A stretch of 61,811 nucleotides of DNA from Bifidobacterium breve (GTDB lineage Bacteria; Actinomycetota; Actinomycetes; Nanopelagicales; Nanopelagicaceae): assembly GCA_945883675.1 (NCBI GenBank), contig CAMCYA010000004.1:1-61811 (forward strand). Direction: 5' to 3'. Positions 1 through 9,328 of this stretch are shown piece after piece. Position numbers and translations under genes: made by a program. The notes beneath the pieces were generated by a model. That model was not told the origin of the DNA and did no database searches. It was given only the letters and a program-made list of their open reading frames with translations. Every line of letters starts with the position of its first letter. Position 1 is the stretch's first letter.

Positions 1-189
1 AATCTCTAATCCGACAAACCAGCCCGCACTAGTGGCGATGAAGGTGGGAGCGGTAACTCCTCTTGCAGTGGTTGTTACTCCACTGGTCTGGGCCCAAGAT
101 TACCCATTCCGCCTCAAAAGAGGAAATCTCCGCACGAATTGAGCCTTCCCATCCTTCTTACCCAGCAGGAAATCTGAAGCAGCGAGTAC
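1..189. other. left-edge stretch without an assignable gene
   Basis: No gene is recognised here. A plus-strand frame is open from the window edge (base 2) to a TGA at 140-142 and reads as about 46 residues with a Val/Thr/Pro-rich middle. It could be the C-terminus of an upstream gene on the same strand, but I do not recognise it and the stretch looks richer in GC than its neighbours. The minus strand also has short open frames with no good start codon. Bases 143-189 hold nothing I can name. Confidence 0.3.
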
Positions 190-195
190 TACCCT
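190..195 (+). promoter_or_regulatory. -10 box TACCCT for the DUF3099 gene, probable leaderless start
   Basis: TACCCT fits the TANNNT pattern and lies exactly 6 bases before the ATG at 202, with no Shine-Dalgarno sequence between. In actinobacteria this spacing places transcription initiation at or next to the A of the start codon. The same arrangement recurs at many transcription-unit heads in this window, which supports the call. No convincing -35 box. Confidence 0.45.
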
Positions 196-201
196 TGAGA
201 A

Positions 202-474
202 ATGGGTAAAGAGAAGAAGGTTTTTGAAATCACGACAGCGCCTTCTGCTCTGACGAGAGACCAAGCCGGTCGACAAAAACGTTATTTCATTTCAATGATG
301 ATAAGAACCGCTTGTTTTTTACTGACGGTAATTTTGCCGAGCCCATATCGATGGTTTGCACTTTTAGGAGCCGTGACTTTGCCCTATTTCGCAGTGGTCA
401 TAGCCAATGCTGGACGTGAAACGATCTCCACTCGTGAAGATATTTTAAAAGATAAACCACTGGCAATTGAATAA
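202..474 (+). CDS. DUF3099 small membrane protein
   Basis: A 90-residue protein with a short charged N-terminus and two hydrophobic segments (about residues 28-46 and 50-68), so probably a two-pass membrane protein with both ends in the cytoplasm. The layout and local pattern match the actinobacterial DUF3099 family, whose function is unknown. The ATG at 202 has no Shine-Dalgarno sequence but has a TANNNT box 6 bases upstream. Its TAA shares one base with the ATG of the SURF1 gene (TAATG), so the two are co-transcribed and probably translationally coupled. That coupling hints at a link to cytochrome oxidase assembly, but this is inference from position only. Confidence 0.75.
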   Translation: MGKEKKVFEITTAPSALTRDQAGRQKRYFISMMIRTACFLLTVILPSPYRWFALLGAVTLPYFAVVIANAGRETISTREDILKDKPLAIE

Positions 475-1199
475 TGTCGCTGAAGCAAGACACAGATTCT
501 AACCAAAAAGAATCATGGCCAATTTTCAAGTCGCTTATAGCCATTCTGCTTTTTGTGCTTTGTCTATGGGCTGCGCAATGGCAGTATCAACGTGGCGTTG
601 ACCGACATGAGAGAAATACGGTTATTAAAGAACGTATTACGCAGCAATCTATAGAACTTGATCAGGTCACAAATCTTTCGGAAACCGCCCAATCCTATGA
701 GTGGCGAATTGTTCGTGCCGGTGGCGAGTTTGATGAAGATCAACAGATACTCCTAAGAAATCGATACTTTGAAGGTAAATATGGATTTGAAGTTTTAACT
801 TTATTTCGGGTTGTTACGGGCGAGAAATTCTGGGTTGACCGTGGATGGGTTCAAGCTGGTGAAACTGCACTCACAAAACCTACGATCCCTTCACTTCCTC
901 TAGGACAAGTAGAAATTGAAGGTCGAGTGCGTCTGGATTCATCCTTACCGCGAGGTGCATTCTTTGCAATCAGTTCTAGCGGAGAAGGAATTGTCAGTAA
1001 ATTAAATGCACAATCGCAACTAGAAACTGAGAAATATTACATCGACTTAATAAGTGGATCTCTCCCGCAATTAACTCCTGCAGTCCCAGCGCAGTTGCCT
1101 GAGTTAAGCGATGGTCCTCATATGGCTTATGCGCTGCAGTGGTTATTTTTTGGCGGGTTAATCATTTATGGAAGAATTTTAATTCGTCGCTCCCGTTAG
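474..1199 (+). CDS. SURF1 family cytochrome c oxidase assembly protein
   Basis: A 241-residue SURF1-like protein. It has an N-terminal membrane segment (about residues 18-37), a long extracytoplasmic domain, and a C-terminal membrane segment (about 217-235), which is the standard SURF1 topology. Recognisable family features are the WQ-x-R-x-x-K/R-like segment just after the first helix (AAQWQYQRG) and a conserved 'DRGWV' block near residue 121. SURF1 assists insertion of heme A into cytochrome c oxidase subunit I. Heme A synthase is encoded at 9407, so two oxidase assembly genes flank the SUF operon. The last 21 bases overlap the end of the convergent ABC transporter gene, and no terminator separates them. 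Confidence 0.88.
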   Translation: MSLKQDTDSNQKESWPIFKSLIAILLFVLCLWAAQWQYQRGVDRHERNTVIKERITQQSIELDQVTNLSETAQSYEWRIVRAGGEFDEDQQILLRNRYFEGKYGFEVLTLFRVVTGEKFWVDRGWVQAGETALTKPTIPSLPLGQVEIEGRVRLDSSLPRGAFFAISSSGEGIVSKLNAQSQLETEKYYIDLISGSLPQLTPAVPAQLPELSDGPHMAYALQWLFFGGLIIYGRILIRRSR

Positions 1200-3050
1200 A
1201 TCTTGTCTGTTATAAAGCTCTGAATATAATCCGCCGCGTGCAATAAGTTCATCGTGTTTACCCTGTTCGACAATCACACCCTTGTCCAGAACAAGTATTT
1301 GGTCAGCCTCACGTACTGTACTTAACCGGTGGGCTATGACAATGCTGGTTCTTCCCTTAAGTGCATTAGAAAGTGCGGCATGTACCAGCTGCTCATTTTC
1401 TGAATCTAGATGAGCAGTTGCTTCATCGAGAATAACAATCGATGGAGATTTTAAGAGCAATCGCGCGATGGCTAATCGCTGTTTTTCACCGCCAGAGAGG
1501 CGATGTCCGCGTTCACCCACCATGGTTTCAAACCCATTTGGGAGTGATTTTACAAGATCCCAAATTTGCGCCGCCTCACATGCACTTTGCATCTGATCCT
1601 GCGTGGCATCTTGTTTTGCATACCGCAAGTTTTCGGCGATACTCTCGTGAAATAGATGTGCATCTTGCATAACAACACCAATTGAATTTCGAAGTGATTC
1701 CAAGGTCAGATCACGAATGTCATTTCCATCGATTGTGATAGCTCCATCAGTTACATCGTAGAGCCGTGGAATAAGTGCACTAATTGTCGTCTTACCTGCA
1801 CCCGATGGCCCAACTAATGCAGTTGTTGTACCGGGTTCAACAATGAAAGATAATCCCTTTAGAACATTCCCAGATGCAACTGTTTCAGCCTTTGCCACTG
1901 ATTCAAGTGAAGCCAAAGAAATCTCATCCGCGTTCGGATATGAAAATCCAACATTTTTAAATTCGATTTTTCCCCGTGAAGTATTGAGGGTGATTGCACC
2001 GTTTCTGTCCTTAACCATAGGTTCGAGATCCAGGACTTCAAAAACTCGTTCAAAAGAAACAAGTGATGTCATGACATCTATTCTCACATTCGATAACGCT
2101 GTCAATGGACCATAAAGGCGCGCTAGCAAGGCAGTGATTGCGAGCAGCGTTCCAACTGTTAGTCCACCATTGATTGCAAGATGGCCACCAATTCCATACG
2201 CAATTGCCGTTGCAATTGCGGCCACACTTGTTAGGGCAATAAAGAAAAGTCGATTAAGCATGGCGGTTCTGATACCGATATCTGCCACTCGACGCGCGCG
2301 TAATCGAAAACCAGCTTCCTCACGCATTGGCTGTCCATAGAGTGAAACCAACATGGCACCTGAAACGTTAAAACGTTCTGTCATAGTGCTGGACATCTCT
2401 GAATTAAGGGTAAAAGATTCACGGGTAAGTGATTGCAATCGACGACCTACCCATTTGGTTGGAATCAGAAACAAAGGCAGCATGAGCAAAGAGAAAACAG
2501 TTATTTGCCATGACAAGATGAACATTGTGATTCCAACTAGTAAGAGGCTGACAACATTGCTTACTAAACCAGAAAGGGTTGCAGTAAATGCTTGTTGCGC
2601 TCCGATAACGTCAGAATTAATCCTAGATATAAGCGCACCCGTCTGAGTGCGGGTAAAGAATGCGATCGACTGCTTCTGGACATGGGCAAAAACCAAAGAT
2701 CTCAAATCATAAATAAGGCCTTCACCTATTCTTGAGGAAAAATATCTTCCCAACATATTAAAGGCAGCGTCTGCAATTGCAATAAGAGTTACAAAAAATG
2801 CTAATTGAGTAACTACCGATGAATCCTTTGGAATAACACCATCATCGATCAGTTTTTTTAATAAAAGTGGAGTTGCAACAATCAATGCTGCATCTACAAC
2901 AACTGTGGCCAAATAAATATAGATGCTTACTTGGTAGGGCTTTGCAAAGGAGAATATCCGCTTGACTGTTCCTGGCTTTAACTTCTGCTCTTTAAGTGAT
3001 GGGTCTGCCGTCATTGAACGGTAGTTCAGCCATGCACCATGCATAGACAT
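1179..3050 (-). CDS. ABC exporter, fused membrane and ATPase domains
   Basis: A 623-residue half-transporter. The N-terminal half (about residues 30-330) carries six predicted membrane helices of the type I exporter fold. The C-terminal half is a nucleotide-binding domain with Walker A GPSGAGKTT, signature LSGGEKQR, Walker B IVILDEATAHLD and the switch histidine in IAHRLST. It should work as a homodimer in the plasma membrane. The substrate cannot be told from sequence. It starts 2 bases after sufT stops and so looks like the last gene of the SUF operon. A role in exporting a sulfur-containing compound (as for Atm1-like exporters) is only a guess from position. ATGs at codons 3 and 13 are alternative starts. 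Confidence 0.85.
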   Translation of the reverse strand: MSMHGAWLNYRSMTADPSLKEQKLKPGTVKRIFSFAKPYQVSIYIYLATVVVDAALIVATPLLLKKLIDDGVIPKDSSVVTQLAFFVTLIAIADAAFNMLGRYFSSRIGEGLIYDLRSLVFAHVQKQSIAFFTRTQTGALISRINSDVIGAQQAFTATLSGLVSNVVSLLLVGITMFILSWQITVFSLLMLPLFLIPTKWVGRRLQSLTRESFTLNSEMSSTMTERFNVSGAMLVSLYGQPMREEAGFRLRARRVADIGIRTAMLNRLFFIALTSVAAIATAIAYGIGGHLAINGGLTVGTLLAITALLARLYGPLTALSNVRIDVMTSLVSFERVFEVLDLEPMVKDRNGAITLNTSRGKIEFKNVGFSYPNADEISLASLESVAKAETVASGNVLKGLSFIVEPGTTTALVGPSGAGKTTISALIPRLYDVTDGAITIDGNDIRDLTLESLRNSIGVVMQDAHLFHESIAENLRYAKQDATQDQMQSACEAAQIWDLVKSLPNGFETMVGERGHRLSGGEKQRLAIARLLLKSPSIVILDEATAHLDSENEQLVHAALSNALKGRTSIVIAHRLSTVREADQILVLDKGVIVEQGKHDELIARGGLYSELYNRQDLTGATN

Positions 3051-3052
3051 TT

Positions 3053-3364
3053 TTAAACCGTGAAACCTAGAGCACGAAGCTGATCTCTCCCATCATCACT
3101 AATCTTGTCTGGCCCCCAAGGTGGCATCCATACCCAGTTGATTTTTACATCATTAGTCATTCCTGCCAATGCAGCCCTTGTTTGATCTTCAATAACATCT
3201 TGTAAAGGGCAAGCTGCTGAGGTTAACGTCATGTTAAGTATCGCGATGTTAGCTTCATCTACCATGACATCGTAAATAAGACCTAGGTCGACAACATTGA
3301 TTCCAAGTTCTGGATCAACTACGTCCTTCATCGCCTCAGTTACATCCTCGATTGAAGTTGTCAT
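3053..3364 (-). CDS. sufT: SufT / MIP18-like iron-sulfur cluster assembly protein (DUF59)
   Basis: A 103-residue single-domain DUF59 (MIP18) protein. The family signature DPELGINVVDLGLIYDV is at about residues 17-33, and the conserved Cys lies in TSAACPLQDVI near residue 52. Members support iron-sulfur cluster maturation, acting after the SufBCD scaffold, though their exact chemistry is unsettled. The ATG shares one base with the sufU stop codon (TAATG), and the gene is followed after 2 bases by the ABC exporter. The same position, last of the suf genes, is usual in actinobacteria. Confidence 0.9.
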   Translation of the reverse strand: MTTSIEDVTEAMKDVVDPELGINVVDLGLIYDVMVDEANIAILNMTLTSAACPLQDVIEDQTRAALAGMTNDVKINWVWMPPWGPDKISDDGRDQLRALGFTV

Positions 3365-3828
3365 TAGTTGCTCCCTCTATTTTCTGACTCTTTTAACTGT
3401 TTAATTCTAACCGCTGCATCCTTAAAGGCCATCCACCCCAGCAAAGCACATTTGATTCGAGCGGGAAACTTTGAGACACCGGCCAGCGCTACTGCATCCT
3501 CAAGGATCGTAGGATCTCCCTCTTTCATTCCTTTACTATGCATCAGTTCAACGAAAACATCTGTGATGGAACCTGCTTGCTCCAGTGTTTTATTGATTAG
3601 CAGATCACTGACGATTGAGACACTTGCCTGCGAAATCGAGCAACCGACCCCATCCCAAGTGATTGATTTGACGATCCCTGCTTCTATAGAGAGATTGAGA
3701 GTTATTTCATCCCCACAACTTGGATTTATATGGTGAACCTGAACTCCATATTTTTCTGAAAGCCCTTTATTAAGTGGATGTTTATAGTGATCCAAGATTA
3801 CTTCTTGGTAGAGGCTATCTAACTCCAT
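3364..3828 (-). CDS. sufU: SufU zinc-dependent sulfurtransferase
   Basis: A 154-residue SufU of the IscU-like fold. Three cysteines are in the expected places: NPSCGDE (about residue 38), DGVGCSISQASVSI (about 63) and RIKCALLGW (about 127), with the family Asp in CGDE. In Gram-positive SUF systems SufU binds zinc and accepts persulfide from SufS, passing it on to the SufBCD scaffold. The start ATG overlaps the sufS stop by one base, so sufS and sufU are coupled, consistent with a working pair. Confidence 0.93.
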   Translation of the reverse strand: MELDSLYQEVILDHYKHPLNKGLSEKYGVQVHHINPSCGDEITLNLSIEAGIVKSITWDGVGCSISQASVSIVSDLLINKTLEQAGSITDVFVELMHSKGMKEGDPTILEDAVALAGVSKFPARIKCALLGWMAFKDAAVRIKQLKESENRGSN

Positions 3829-5066
3829 TATGCAAAGTACTTCTGTGCGTTAACAATTGCATTCACAAGTAGATCGCACTCTTCTTCTTGGTTGTAGAGA
3901 TATAGCGACGCTCTGGTAGTTGCCGGTACACCTAATTTTCGAGTCAAAGGCCAAGCACAGTGATGACCAGTACGGACAGCTAACCCCTGACTGTCTAGAT
4001 ATTGACCAAGATCATGAGGATGGATCTGGCCCACAGTAAATGAAATACAGGAACCACGAAGATCAAGATCGGTGGGTCCGATTATCTTTAAAGTTGGGAC
4101 TTTTTGTAACTGTTCTAAAAAATACTTCGTCAATTGCAATTCGTGTTGATGAATTTTTTCCATTCCGATTGTATTCAAATAATCTATTGCAGCTCCTAAG
4201 CCAACTGCCTGTGCCATATTCGGAACGCCTGCTTCAAATCGTTTAGGCGCTGGTGCCCAAGTGGCAGATTCCATAGTTACGTTTTCAATCATTGATCCGC
4301 CAAAAAGAAATGGCGGTAGATCTTCTAGGACAGAACTCCAAAGGACTCCTACCCCAGTTGGGCCGATTGCTTTGTGTCCGGAGAAAACAAGAAAATCTAC
4401 TCCGAGCGTTTTTACATCTATTGGCATGTGAGGAACAGATTGACATGCATCAAGTACAACAACTGCGCCAACTTCATGTGCGCGAGCCACAATTGCATCC
4501 AACGGATTAATTGTTCCTAAAACATTTGATTGGTGCGTTAAAGCGACAACCTTTGTATTTTCTGTAATCACCGTATGAATGGAGCTAAGGTCTAACCGGC
4601 CATTAGGAAGAACATCAAACCAAGACAGTTGTGCACCCGTGCGCGCCGCTAACTGCTGCCAAGGGATCAGATTTGCGTGGTGTTCCATCTCCGTAACTAC
4701 AATTCGATCCTTAGGCGTTATCGCAAAACGGGAACCAGAAGGTGCATTTCCCATTGCATATGCGATCAAATTCAAAGACTCAGTTGCGCCCTTAGTGAAA
4801 ACTATCTCTTCCGCTTTTGCTCCTAAAAACGAAGCAACCTTTGAACGAGCGCTTTCATATGCATCTGTAGCCTCCTCTGCCAACTGATGAGCTCCGCGAT
4901 GCACCGCAGCATTATGAAACCTATAAAAATCGCCTTCGGCTTCAATTACCGAATTTGGTTTTTGACTGGTCGCTCCACTATCCAGATATATGAGTTTTTT
5001 TCCATCGCGAACCGTTCGGTTAAAGATCGGGAAATCTTTGCGAATAGTTGCGACATCTAAACTCAT
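3828..5066 (-). CDS. sufS: SufS cysteine desulfurase
   Basis: A 412-residue class V (SufS/CsdB-type) PLP enzyme that removes sulfur from cysteine to give alanine and a protein-bound persulfide. The PLP lysine is in FSGHKAIGPTG and the catalytic cysteine is in RTGHHCAWP, the RxGxHC motif of the SufS branch. Full length for the family. It lies 8 bases after sufC and overlaps sufU by one base. It is the sulfur source of this operon, which is the only iron-sulfur assembly system visible in the window. Confidence 0.95.
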   Translation of the reverse strand: MSLDVATIRKDFPIFNRTVRDGKKLIYLDSGATSQKPNSVIEAEGDFYRFHNAAVHRGAHQLAEEATDAYESARSKVASFLGAKAEEIVFTKGATESLNLIAYAMGNAPSGSRFAITPKDRIVVTEMEHHANLIPWQQLAARTGAQLSWFDVLPNGRLDLSSIHTVITENTKVVALTHQSNVLGTINPLDAIVARAHEVGAVVVLDACQSVPHMPIDVKTLGVDFLVFSGHKAIGPTGVGVLWSSVLEDLPPFLFGGSMIENVTMESATWAPAPKRFEAGVPNMAQAVGLGAAIDYLNTIGMEKIHQHELQLTKYFLEQLQKVPTLKIIGPTDLDLRGSCISFTVGQIHPHDLGQYLDSQGLAVRTGHHCAWPLTRKLGVPATTRASLYLYNQEEECDLLVNAIVNAQKYFA

Positions 5067-5074
5067 GAAACTAC

Positions 5075-5827
5075 TTACTTACTAACGTAATCGGCATAAC
5101 CGTTCGCTTCAAGTTTCTCCGCAAGTTCTGGTCCGCCTTGTTCAACAATGCGACCATTTGCAAAGACATGAACAAAGTCAGGCTTTATATAGCGAAGGAT
5201 TCGTGTGTAGTGAGTAATCAAAATAACACCTAAGTTATTGGCCTCTTTTGCCCGATTTACGCCCTCTGAAACAATGCGCAAGGCATCCACATCTAAGCCT
5301 GAGTCGGTTTCATCTAAAATTGCCATCTTTGGCTTTAGAAGTTCGAGCTGCATAATTTCATGGCGCTTTTTCTCTCCACCCGAGAAACCTTCATTAACAT
5401 TTCTCGTTGCAAATGCCGGATCCATATTCAAAGCTTCCATTGCAGATTTTACTTCTGTTACCCACGTACGAAGCTTTGGAGCTTCTCCGCGAAGAGCTGT
5501 TGCGGCAGTGCGAAGGAAGTTTGATACTGACACGCCAGGAACTTCAACTGGATACTGCATCGCCAAAAACAGACCAGCCTTTGCTCTTTCATCAACACTC
5601 ATTTCAAGAATATCTGCACCATCTAAAGTCACTGTTCCACGAGTAATTGTGTACTTTGGATGACCCGCAATTGAATAAGCAAGAGTTGATTTTCCTGATC
5701 CATTTGGACCCATAATTGCGTGGGTCTCTCCTGACTTGATTGTTAGGTCAACTCCTTTGAGAATTTCAACAACTCCATTATCAGTATCGACTGTAACCTC
5801 AAGCCCGCGGATTTCTAGTGTGCTCAT
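5075..5827 (-). CDS. sufC: SufC ATPase of the SufBCD scaffold
   Basis: A 250-residue soluble ABC-type ATPase. Walker A is GPNGSGKST, the signature is the SufC-typical FSGGEKKR, and Walker B is MAILDETDSGLD. SufC powers conformational change in the SufBC2D complex, where clusters are built. It has no membrane segments. It follows the Rieske-type gene after 22 bases with a purine-rich stretch ahead of the ATG, and precedes sufS by 8 bases. Confidence 0.95.
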   Translation of the reverse strand: MSTLEIRGLEVTVDTDNGVVEILKGVDLTIKSGETHAIMGPNGSGKSTLAYSIAGHPKYTITRGTVTLDGADILEMSVDERAKAGLFLAMQYPVEVPGVSVSNFLRTAATALRGEAPKLRTWVTEVKSAMEALNMDPAFATRNVNEGFSGGEKKRHEIMQLELLKPKMAILDETDSGLDVDALRIVSEGVNRAKEANNLGVILITHYTRILRYIKPDFVHVFANGRIVEQGGPELAEKLEANGYADYVSK

Positions 5828-5849
5828 CTTCTTCTCTTCTCTCTAGTGA

Positions 5850-6146
5850 TTAAATCTCAACCGTGACGGAGTTTCCGTCTATTTTTACCGAATATGTTTT
5901 CAACGCAATGTTTGCAGGCAATGTCAATGCTTCGCCGGTTCGCAGATCAAACTCTGCTCCATGAAGCCAACATTCAATCTTAAAACCATCCGTTTCGCCT
6001 TCAGAAAGTGAAGCCTCTGAATGCGAACATGTATCTGCAATCGCGAAAACTTCCTGACCAACTCGTGCAACGCAGATTGCTTTACCGCTTTTTTCTAGAA
6101 GTACTGGCTTACCCTCAAGAATCTGGTCAAGCTGCAAATCAGACAT
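5850..6146 (-). CDS. small Rieske [2Fe-2S] ferredoxin in the SUF operon
   Basis: A 98-residue single-domain Rieske protein of the NirD/dioxygenase ferredoxin type. Cluster ligands are CSH in ADTCSHSEASLSEG (about residues 39-41) and CWLHG (about 59-62), giving the two Cys, two His set. There is no membrane anchor, so it is soluble. Rieske genes between sufD and sufC are common in actinobacterial suf operons; its role there (electron delivery during assembly) is assumed rather than shown. The ATG overlaps the sufD end by 8 bases. Confidence 0.9.
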   Translation of the reverse strand: MSDLQLDQILEGKPVLLEKSGKAICVARVGQEVFAIADTCSHSEASLSEGETDGFKIECWLHGAEFDLRTGEALTLPANIALKTYSVKIDGNSVTVEI

Positions 6147-7227
6147 TACTTGCCGCCTTTTCTAACTCAGAATCAATTCGATCCATAATTCGATCCTGGA
6201 CTACTTGATCCCCGATCTCTAGAACTATCTCATTGAAAAATCCACGAACAACTAAGCGTCTAGCATCGTTTACCGAAATTCCTCGAGACATTAAGTAGAA
6301 AAGTTGCTCATCATCAAAGCGACCTGTTGTACTGGCGTGACCGGCTCCAATAATCTCCCCAGTTTCGATCTCTAAGTTTGGAACTGAATCCGCCCTAGCA
6401 CCATCACTAAGAAGTAAATTTCTATTCAGTTCGTAAGTATCAGTGCCTTCTGCAGCAGCACGTATGAGCACATCCCCGATCCACACTGTGTGCGCATCTT
6501 GTCCGGCAAGTGCGCCCTTGTAGTTAACGTTTGATTTTGCATGTGGCACAGCATGATCAACATGAATACGATGCTCAAAGAATTGCCCGGCCGTTGCAAA
6601 GTAAACACCTAAGAGATTAGCTGATGCTCCAGGAGCAATGAATTCAACTGTTGGAAGTATCCGTACAACATCTCCTCCGACGGTAACCGTAACTGACTTA
6701 AATGTTGCATCTTTGTCGATTACCGCGTGATGTCTTGCAGCGTAAACAGATTCGGCTTCAAACTCTTGAAGAGTTACAAACTTCAAATCAGATCCTGGTG
6801 CTAAAGATATTTCCAGATCTTCAGCCAAGACAGTATCTGTTGTGTTTTCCACAATAACTATAGCTCTGGCATTTGATCCCAGGGATATTCTTACTCGCGA
6901 AAACTCAGCAGTATCTACGGCCCCTTTAGATCTTGATAGAAAAATTGGCTCGGCGATCTCTGAATTAGCTGCAATAGATAAGTGAGAAACGCTCTTTGAA
7001 GCACCTCTAATTCGCTCGATAATCACATCATCGCTTTGGGCTAGAGGATTTAAATCTTCACGAGTGAAGGAAACACCGCTAGGTAATCCATTCTTTACGG
7101 AAAGAGATACTCGATCTGAAATGACTGCAACACCATCATGTAATCCGTGAAGGCGTTTGAGTGGAGTAAATCTCCACGCCTCTTCTCTACCAGATGGGGT
7201 GAGATAGTTTGTTGTTAAAACTGACAT
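6139..7227 (-). CDS. sufD: SufD scaffold subunit
   Basis: A 362-residue SufD, paralogue of SufB. The C-terminal family block '[24 protein letters not shown]' (about residues 302-329) is shared with SufB, and the N-terminal half is divergent as usual for SufD. With SufB and SufC it forms the scaffold on which [4Fe-4S] clusters are assembled. The ATG shares one base with the sufB stop (TAATG) and the end overlaps the Rieske gene by 8 bases. Confidence 0.93.
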   Translation of the reverse strand: MSVLTTNYLTPSGREEAWRFTPLKRLHGLHDGVAVISDRVSLSVKNGLPSGVSFTREDLNPLAQSDDVIIERIRGASKSVSHLSIAANSEIAEPIFLSRSKGAVDTAEFSRVRISLGSNARAIVIVENTTDTVLAEDLEISLAPGSDLKFVTLQEFEAESVYAARHHAVIDKDATFKSVTVTVGGDVVRILPTVEFIAPGASANLLGVYFATAGQFFEHRIHVDHAVPHAKSNVNYKGALAGQDAHTVWIGDVLIRAAAEGTDTYELNRNLLLSDGARADSVPNLEIETGEIIGAGHASTTGRFDDEQLFYLMSRGISVNDARRLVVRGFFNEIVLEIGDQVVQDRIMDRIDSELEKAASNV

Positions 7228-8636
7228 TAACCTACGGCACCTTCCATCTGTAGTTCAATTAATCTATTTAGTTCAAGTGCGTACTCCATAGGAAGTTCAC
7301 GAGCAATCGGTTCGATAAATCCACGAACAATCATGGCCATTGCTTCATCCTCGTTTAGTCCTCGTGACATCAGGTAAAAGAGTTGATCGTCACTAACTTT
7401 TGAAACAGTTGCTTCATGACCCATAGATACATCATCCTCGCGGATATCAACATAAGGGTATGTATCAGAACGTGAAATTGTGTCTACTAACAATGCATCG
7501 CATTTCACGGTGCTCTTTGAATGATGCGCGCCTTCTTGTACTTGTACAAGACCTCTGTATGAAGTTCGACCGCCACCGCGAGCTACTGATTTAGAGATAA
7601 CCGATGATGACGTGTAAGGGGCAGCATGAACCATCTTCGCGCCTGAATCTTGGTGCTGACCTTCACCAGCAAATGCAAGTGAAAGAGTTTCACCCTTTGC
7701 ATGGGGTCCCATCAAGAAAATTGCTGGGTACTTCATGGTTACTTTTGAACCGATGTTTCCATCTACCCACTCCATGGTTGCACCTTCTGCACATGTGGCG
7801 CGCTTTGTCACCAAGTTATAAACATTGTTTGACCAGTTTTGGATAGTTGTATAGCGAACTCGGGCACCTTTTTTAACAATAATCTCAACGACTGCAGAGT
7901 GAAGTGAATCTGACTTATAGATTGGAGCCGTACATCCCTCTACATAATGAATGTAAGAATCCTCATCCGCAATGATCAAAGTTCTTTCGAACTGACCCAT
8001 GTTCTCAGTGTTAATTCTGAAATATGCCTGCAAAGGAATATCTACGTGAACGCCCTTTGGTACGTAGATAAATGAGCCGCCAGACCAAACGGATGTGTTG
8101 AGGGCCGCAAATTTATTATCTCCAACTGGAATAACTGTTCCAAAATACTCTTTGAAAAGCTCGGGGTGCTCTTTCAAAGCTGTATCTGTGTCTAGGAAAA
8201 TCACTCCCTGTGCCGCTAAATCTTCACGAATCGAGTGATAAACAACTTCAGATTCGTACTGAGCTGCAACACCTGAAACCAAACGTTGTTTTTCTGCCTC
8301 TGGGATACCTAAACGATCATAAGTATTCTTGATCTCATCTGGCAGGTCATCCCAAGTAGTTGCCTGCTTTTCAGTAGAGCGAACAAAATACTTAATTGTG
8401 TCGAAAAATATTCCAGATAGATCCGAACCCCAGTTAGGCATTGGCTTCTTTTCAAAAAGTGAAAGCCCCTTAAGGCGAAGCTCCAGCATCCAGGCTGGCT
8501 CTGATTTCTTTGCAGAGATATCTCGTACAACATCTTCATTGATTCCACGCTTTGCATTTTCTCCAATTTCGCTTTTGTCTGACCAACCATATTCATAGTT
8601 GCCAAGACCCTCTAGCTCTGGATGTGCTGTAGTCAT
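7227..8636 (-). CDS. sufB: SufB scaffold subunit
   Basis: A 469-residue SufB, full length for the family. It starts at an ATG that overlaps the sufR stop by 4 bases (ATGA); an upstream in-frame extension to 8708 is ignored because it would lie inside sufR and the family begins with the acidic segment near this ATG. Conserved features are the long beta-helix core, [17 protein letters not shown] (about residues 281-297) with the Cys of the persulfide route, and the C-terminal [11 protein letters not shown] block. It is the largest scaffold subunit and the first enzyme gene of the operon after its regulator. Confidence 0.95.
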   Translation of the reverse strand: MTTAHPELEGLGNYEYGWSDKSEIGENAKRGINEDVVRDISAKKSEPAWMLELRLKGLSLFEKKPMPNWGSDLSGIFFDTIKYFVRSTEKQATTWDDLPDEIKNTYDRLGIPEAEKQRLVSGVAAQYESEVVYHSIREDLAAQGVIFLDTDTALKEHPELFKEYFGTVIPVGDNKFAALNTSVWSGGSFIYVPKGVHVDIPLQAYFRINTENMGQFERTLIIADEDSYIHYVEGCTAPIYKSDSLHSAVVEIIVKKGARVRYTTIQNWSNNVYNLVTKRATCAEGATMEWVDGNIGSKVTMKYPAIFLMGPHAKGETLSLAFAGEGQHQDSGAKMVHAAPYTSSSVISKSVARGGGRTSYRGLVQVQEGAHHSKSTVKCDALLVDTISRSDTYPYVDIREDDVSMGHEATVSKVSDDQLFYLMSRGLNEDEAMAMIVRGFIEPIARELPMEYALELNRLIELQMEGAVG

Positions 8637-9325
8637 GCGCGTTCCCCGTTTCTTGATGTTTTCGATCTGCTTGTAGTTGTGGAAGATTTTGGAATAAAAG
8701 TTGTACAAACACCATCACCATGAGCAATAGTTGCAAGTCGCTGCACATGGGTTCCTAAGACTCTAGAAAGTGCAGATGTTTCTGCCTCGCACAGTTGTGG
8801 AAATTCAGCGGCCACGTGTGCAATTGGGCAGTGATGCTGAATCAATTCCTGACCCATCGGCTTATCGTCTACGCTCGCTGCGTATCCCTGTTCGGTTAAG
8901 AACGAAGCTAGGGCTGCGGTTTTATTTGAACTCTTTGCGATTGATTCCAACGCTTTTCGTTCAATGTCATCTGCACGTGATTGCGCAAATTGATTAACTA
9001 GTTGATCGCCAGATTGTGATGACATAAATTTAAGTGCAGCTACTGCCAAGTCATCATACGAATGTTCAAACTGACTTCGACCTTTATCTGACATGATAAA
9101 TACTTTTGAGGGTCTGCCTCTTCCGCGAACTGCCGCAGATCTTGGTTCGCGTGCCTCAATCAATCCATCAGCGATTAGAAGTTCTAGATGTCTTCGAATT
9201 CCTGTAGGCGTAAGCGCAAGCCGCTCCCCTAGAATTGCTGCAGTTGAGGGACCATTTTCTAGAATTGATCGTGCCACGAGATCACGTGTACGGACGTCAT
9301 CACCGGCAATCATTGAACCCGTCAT
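8633..9325 (-). CDS. sufR: SufR iron-sulfur-sensing repressor of the SUF operon
   Basis: A 230-residue winged-helix regulator. The DNA-binding helix-turn-helix spans about residues 15-60, followed by an RGRGRPSK wing. Three cysteines (C166, C179, C207) are spaced C-X12-C-X27-C, the pattern described for mycobacterial SufR that holds a [4Fe-4S] cluster; a His sits where cyanobacterial SufR has a further Cys. The ATG at 9325 is preferred over an in-frame start at 9394, because the operator and a TANNNT box 7 bases upstream both lie inside the longer version. Its stop overlaps sufB. Expected role: repress the operon when clusters are plentiful, release when iron is short or oxidation destroys the cluster. 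Confidence 0.92.
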   Translation of the reverse strand: MTGSMIAGDDVRTRDLVARSILENGPSTAAILGERLALTPTGIRRHLELLIADGLIEAREPRSAAVRGRGRPSKVFIMSDKGRSQFEHSYDDLAVAALKFMSSQSGDQLVNQFAQSRADDIERKALESIAKSSNKTAALASFLTEQGYAASVDDKPMGQELIQHHCPIAHVAAEFPQLCEAETSALSRVLGTHVQRLATIAHGDGVCTTFIPKSSTTTSRSKTSRNGERA

Positions 9326-9328
9326 TTT

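Noticed and set aside
107-180. GGGAAGGC on the minus strand near the left edge, similar to a cobalamin riboswitch piece
   Set aside because: The other conserved riboswitch elements are absent and no cobalamin-related gene follows.
8637-8708. Upstream extension of sufB by 24 codons
   Set aside because: The extension lies inside sufR, is Lys/Asn-rich and unlike SufB, and the inner ATG overlaps the sufR stop in the usual ATGA form.
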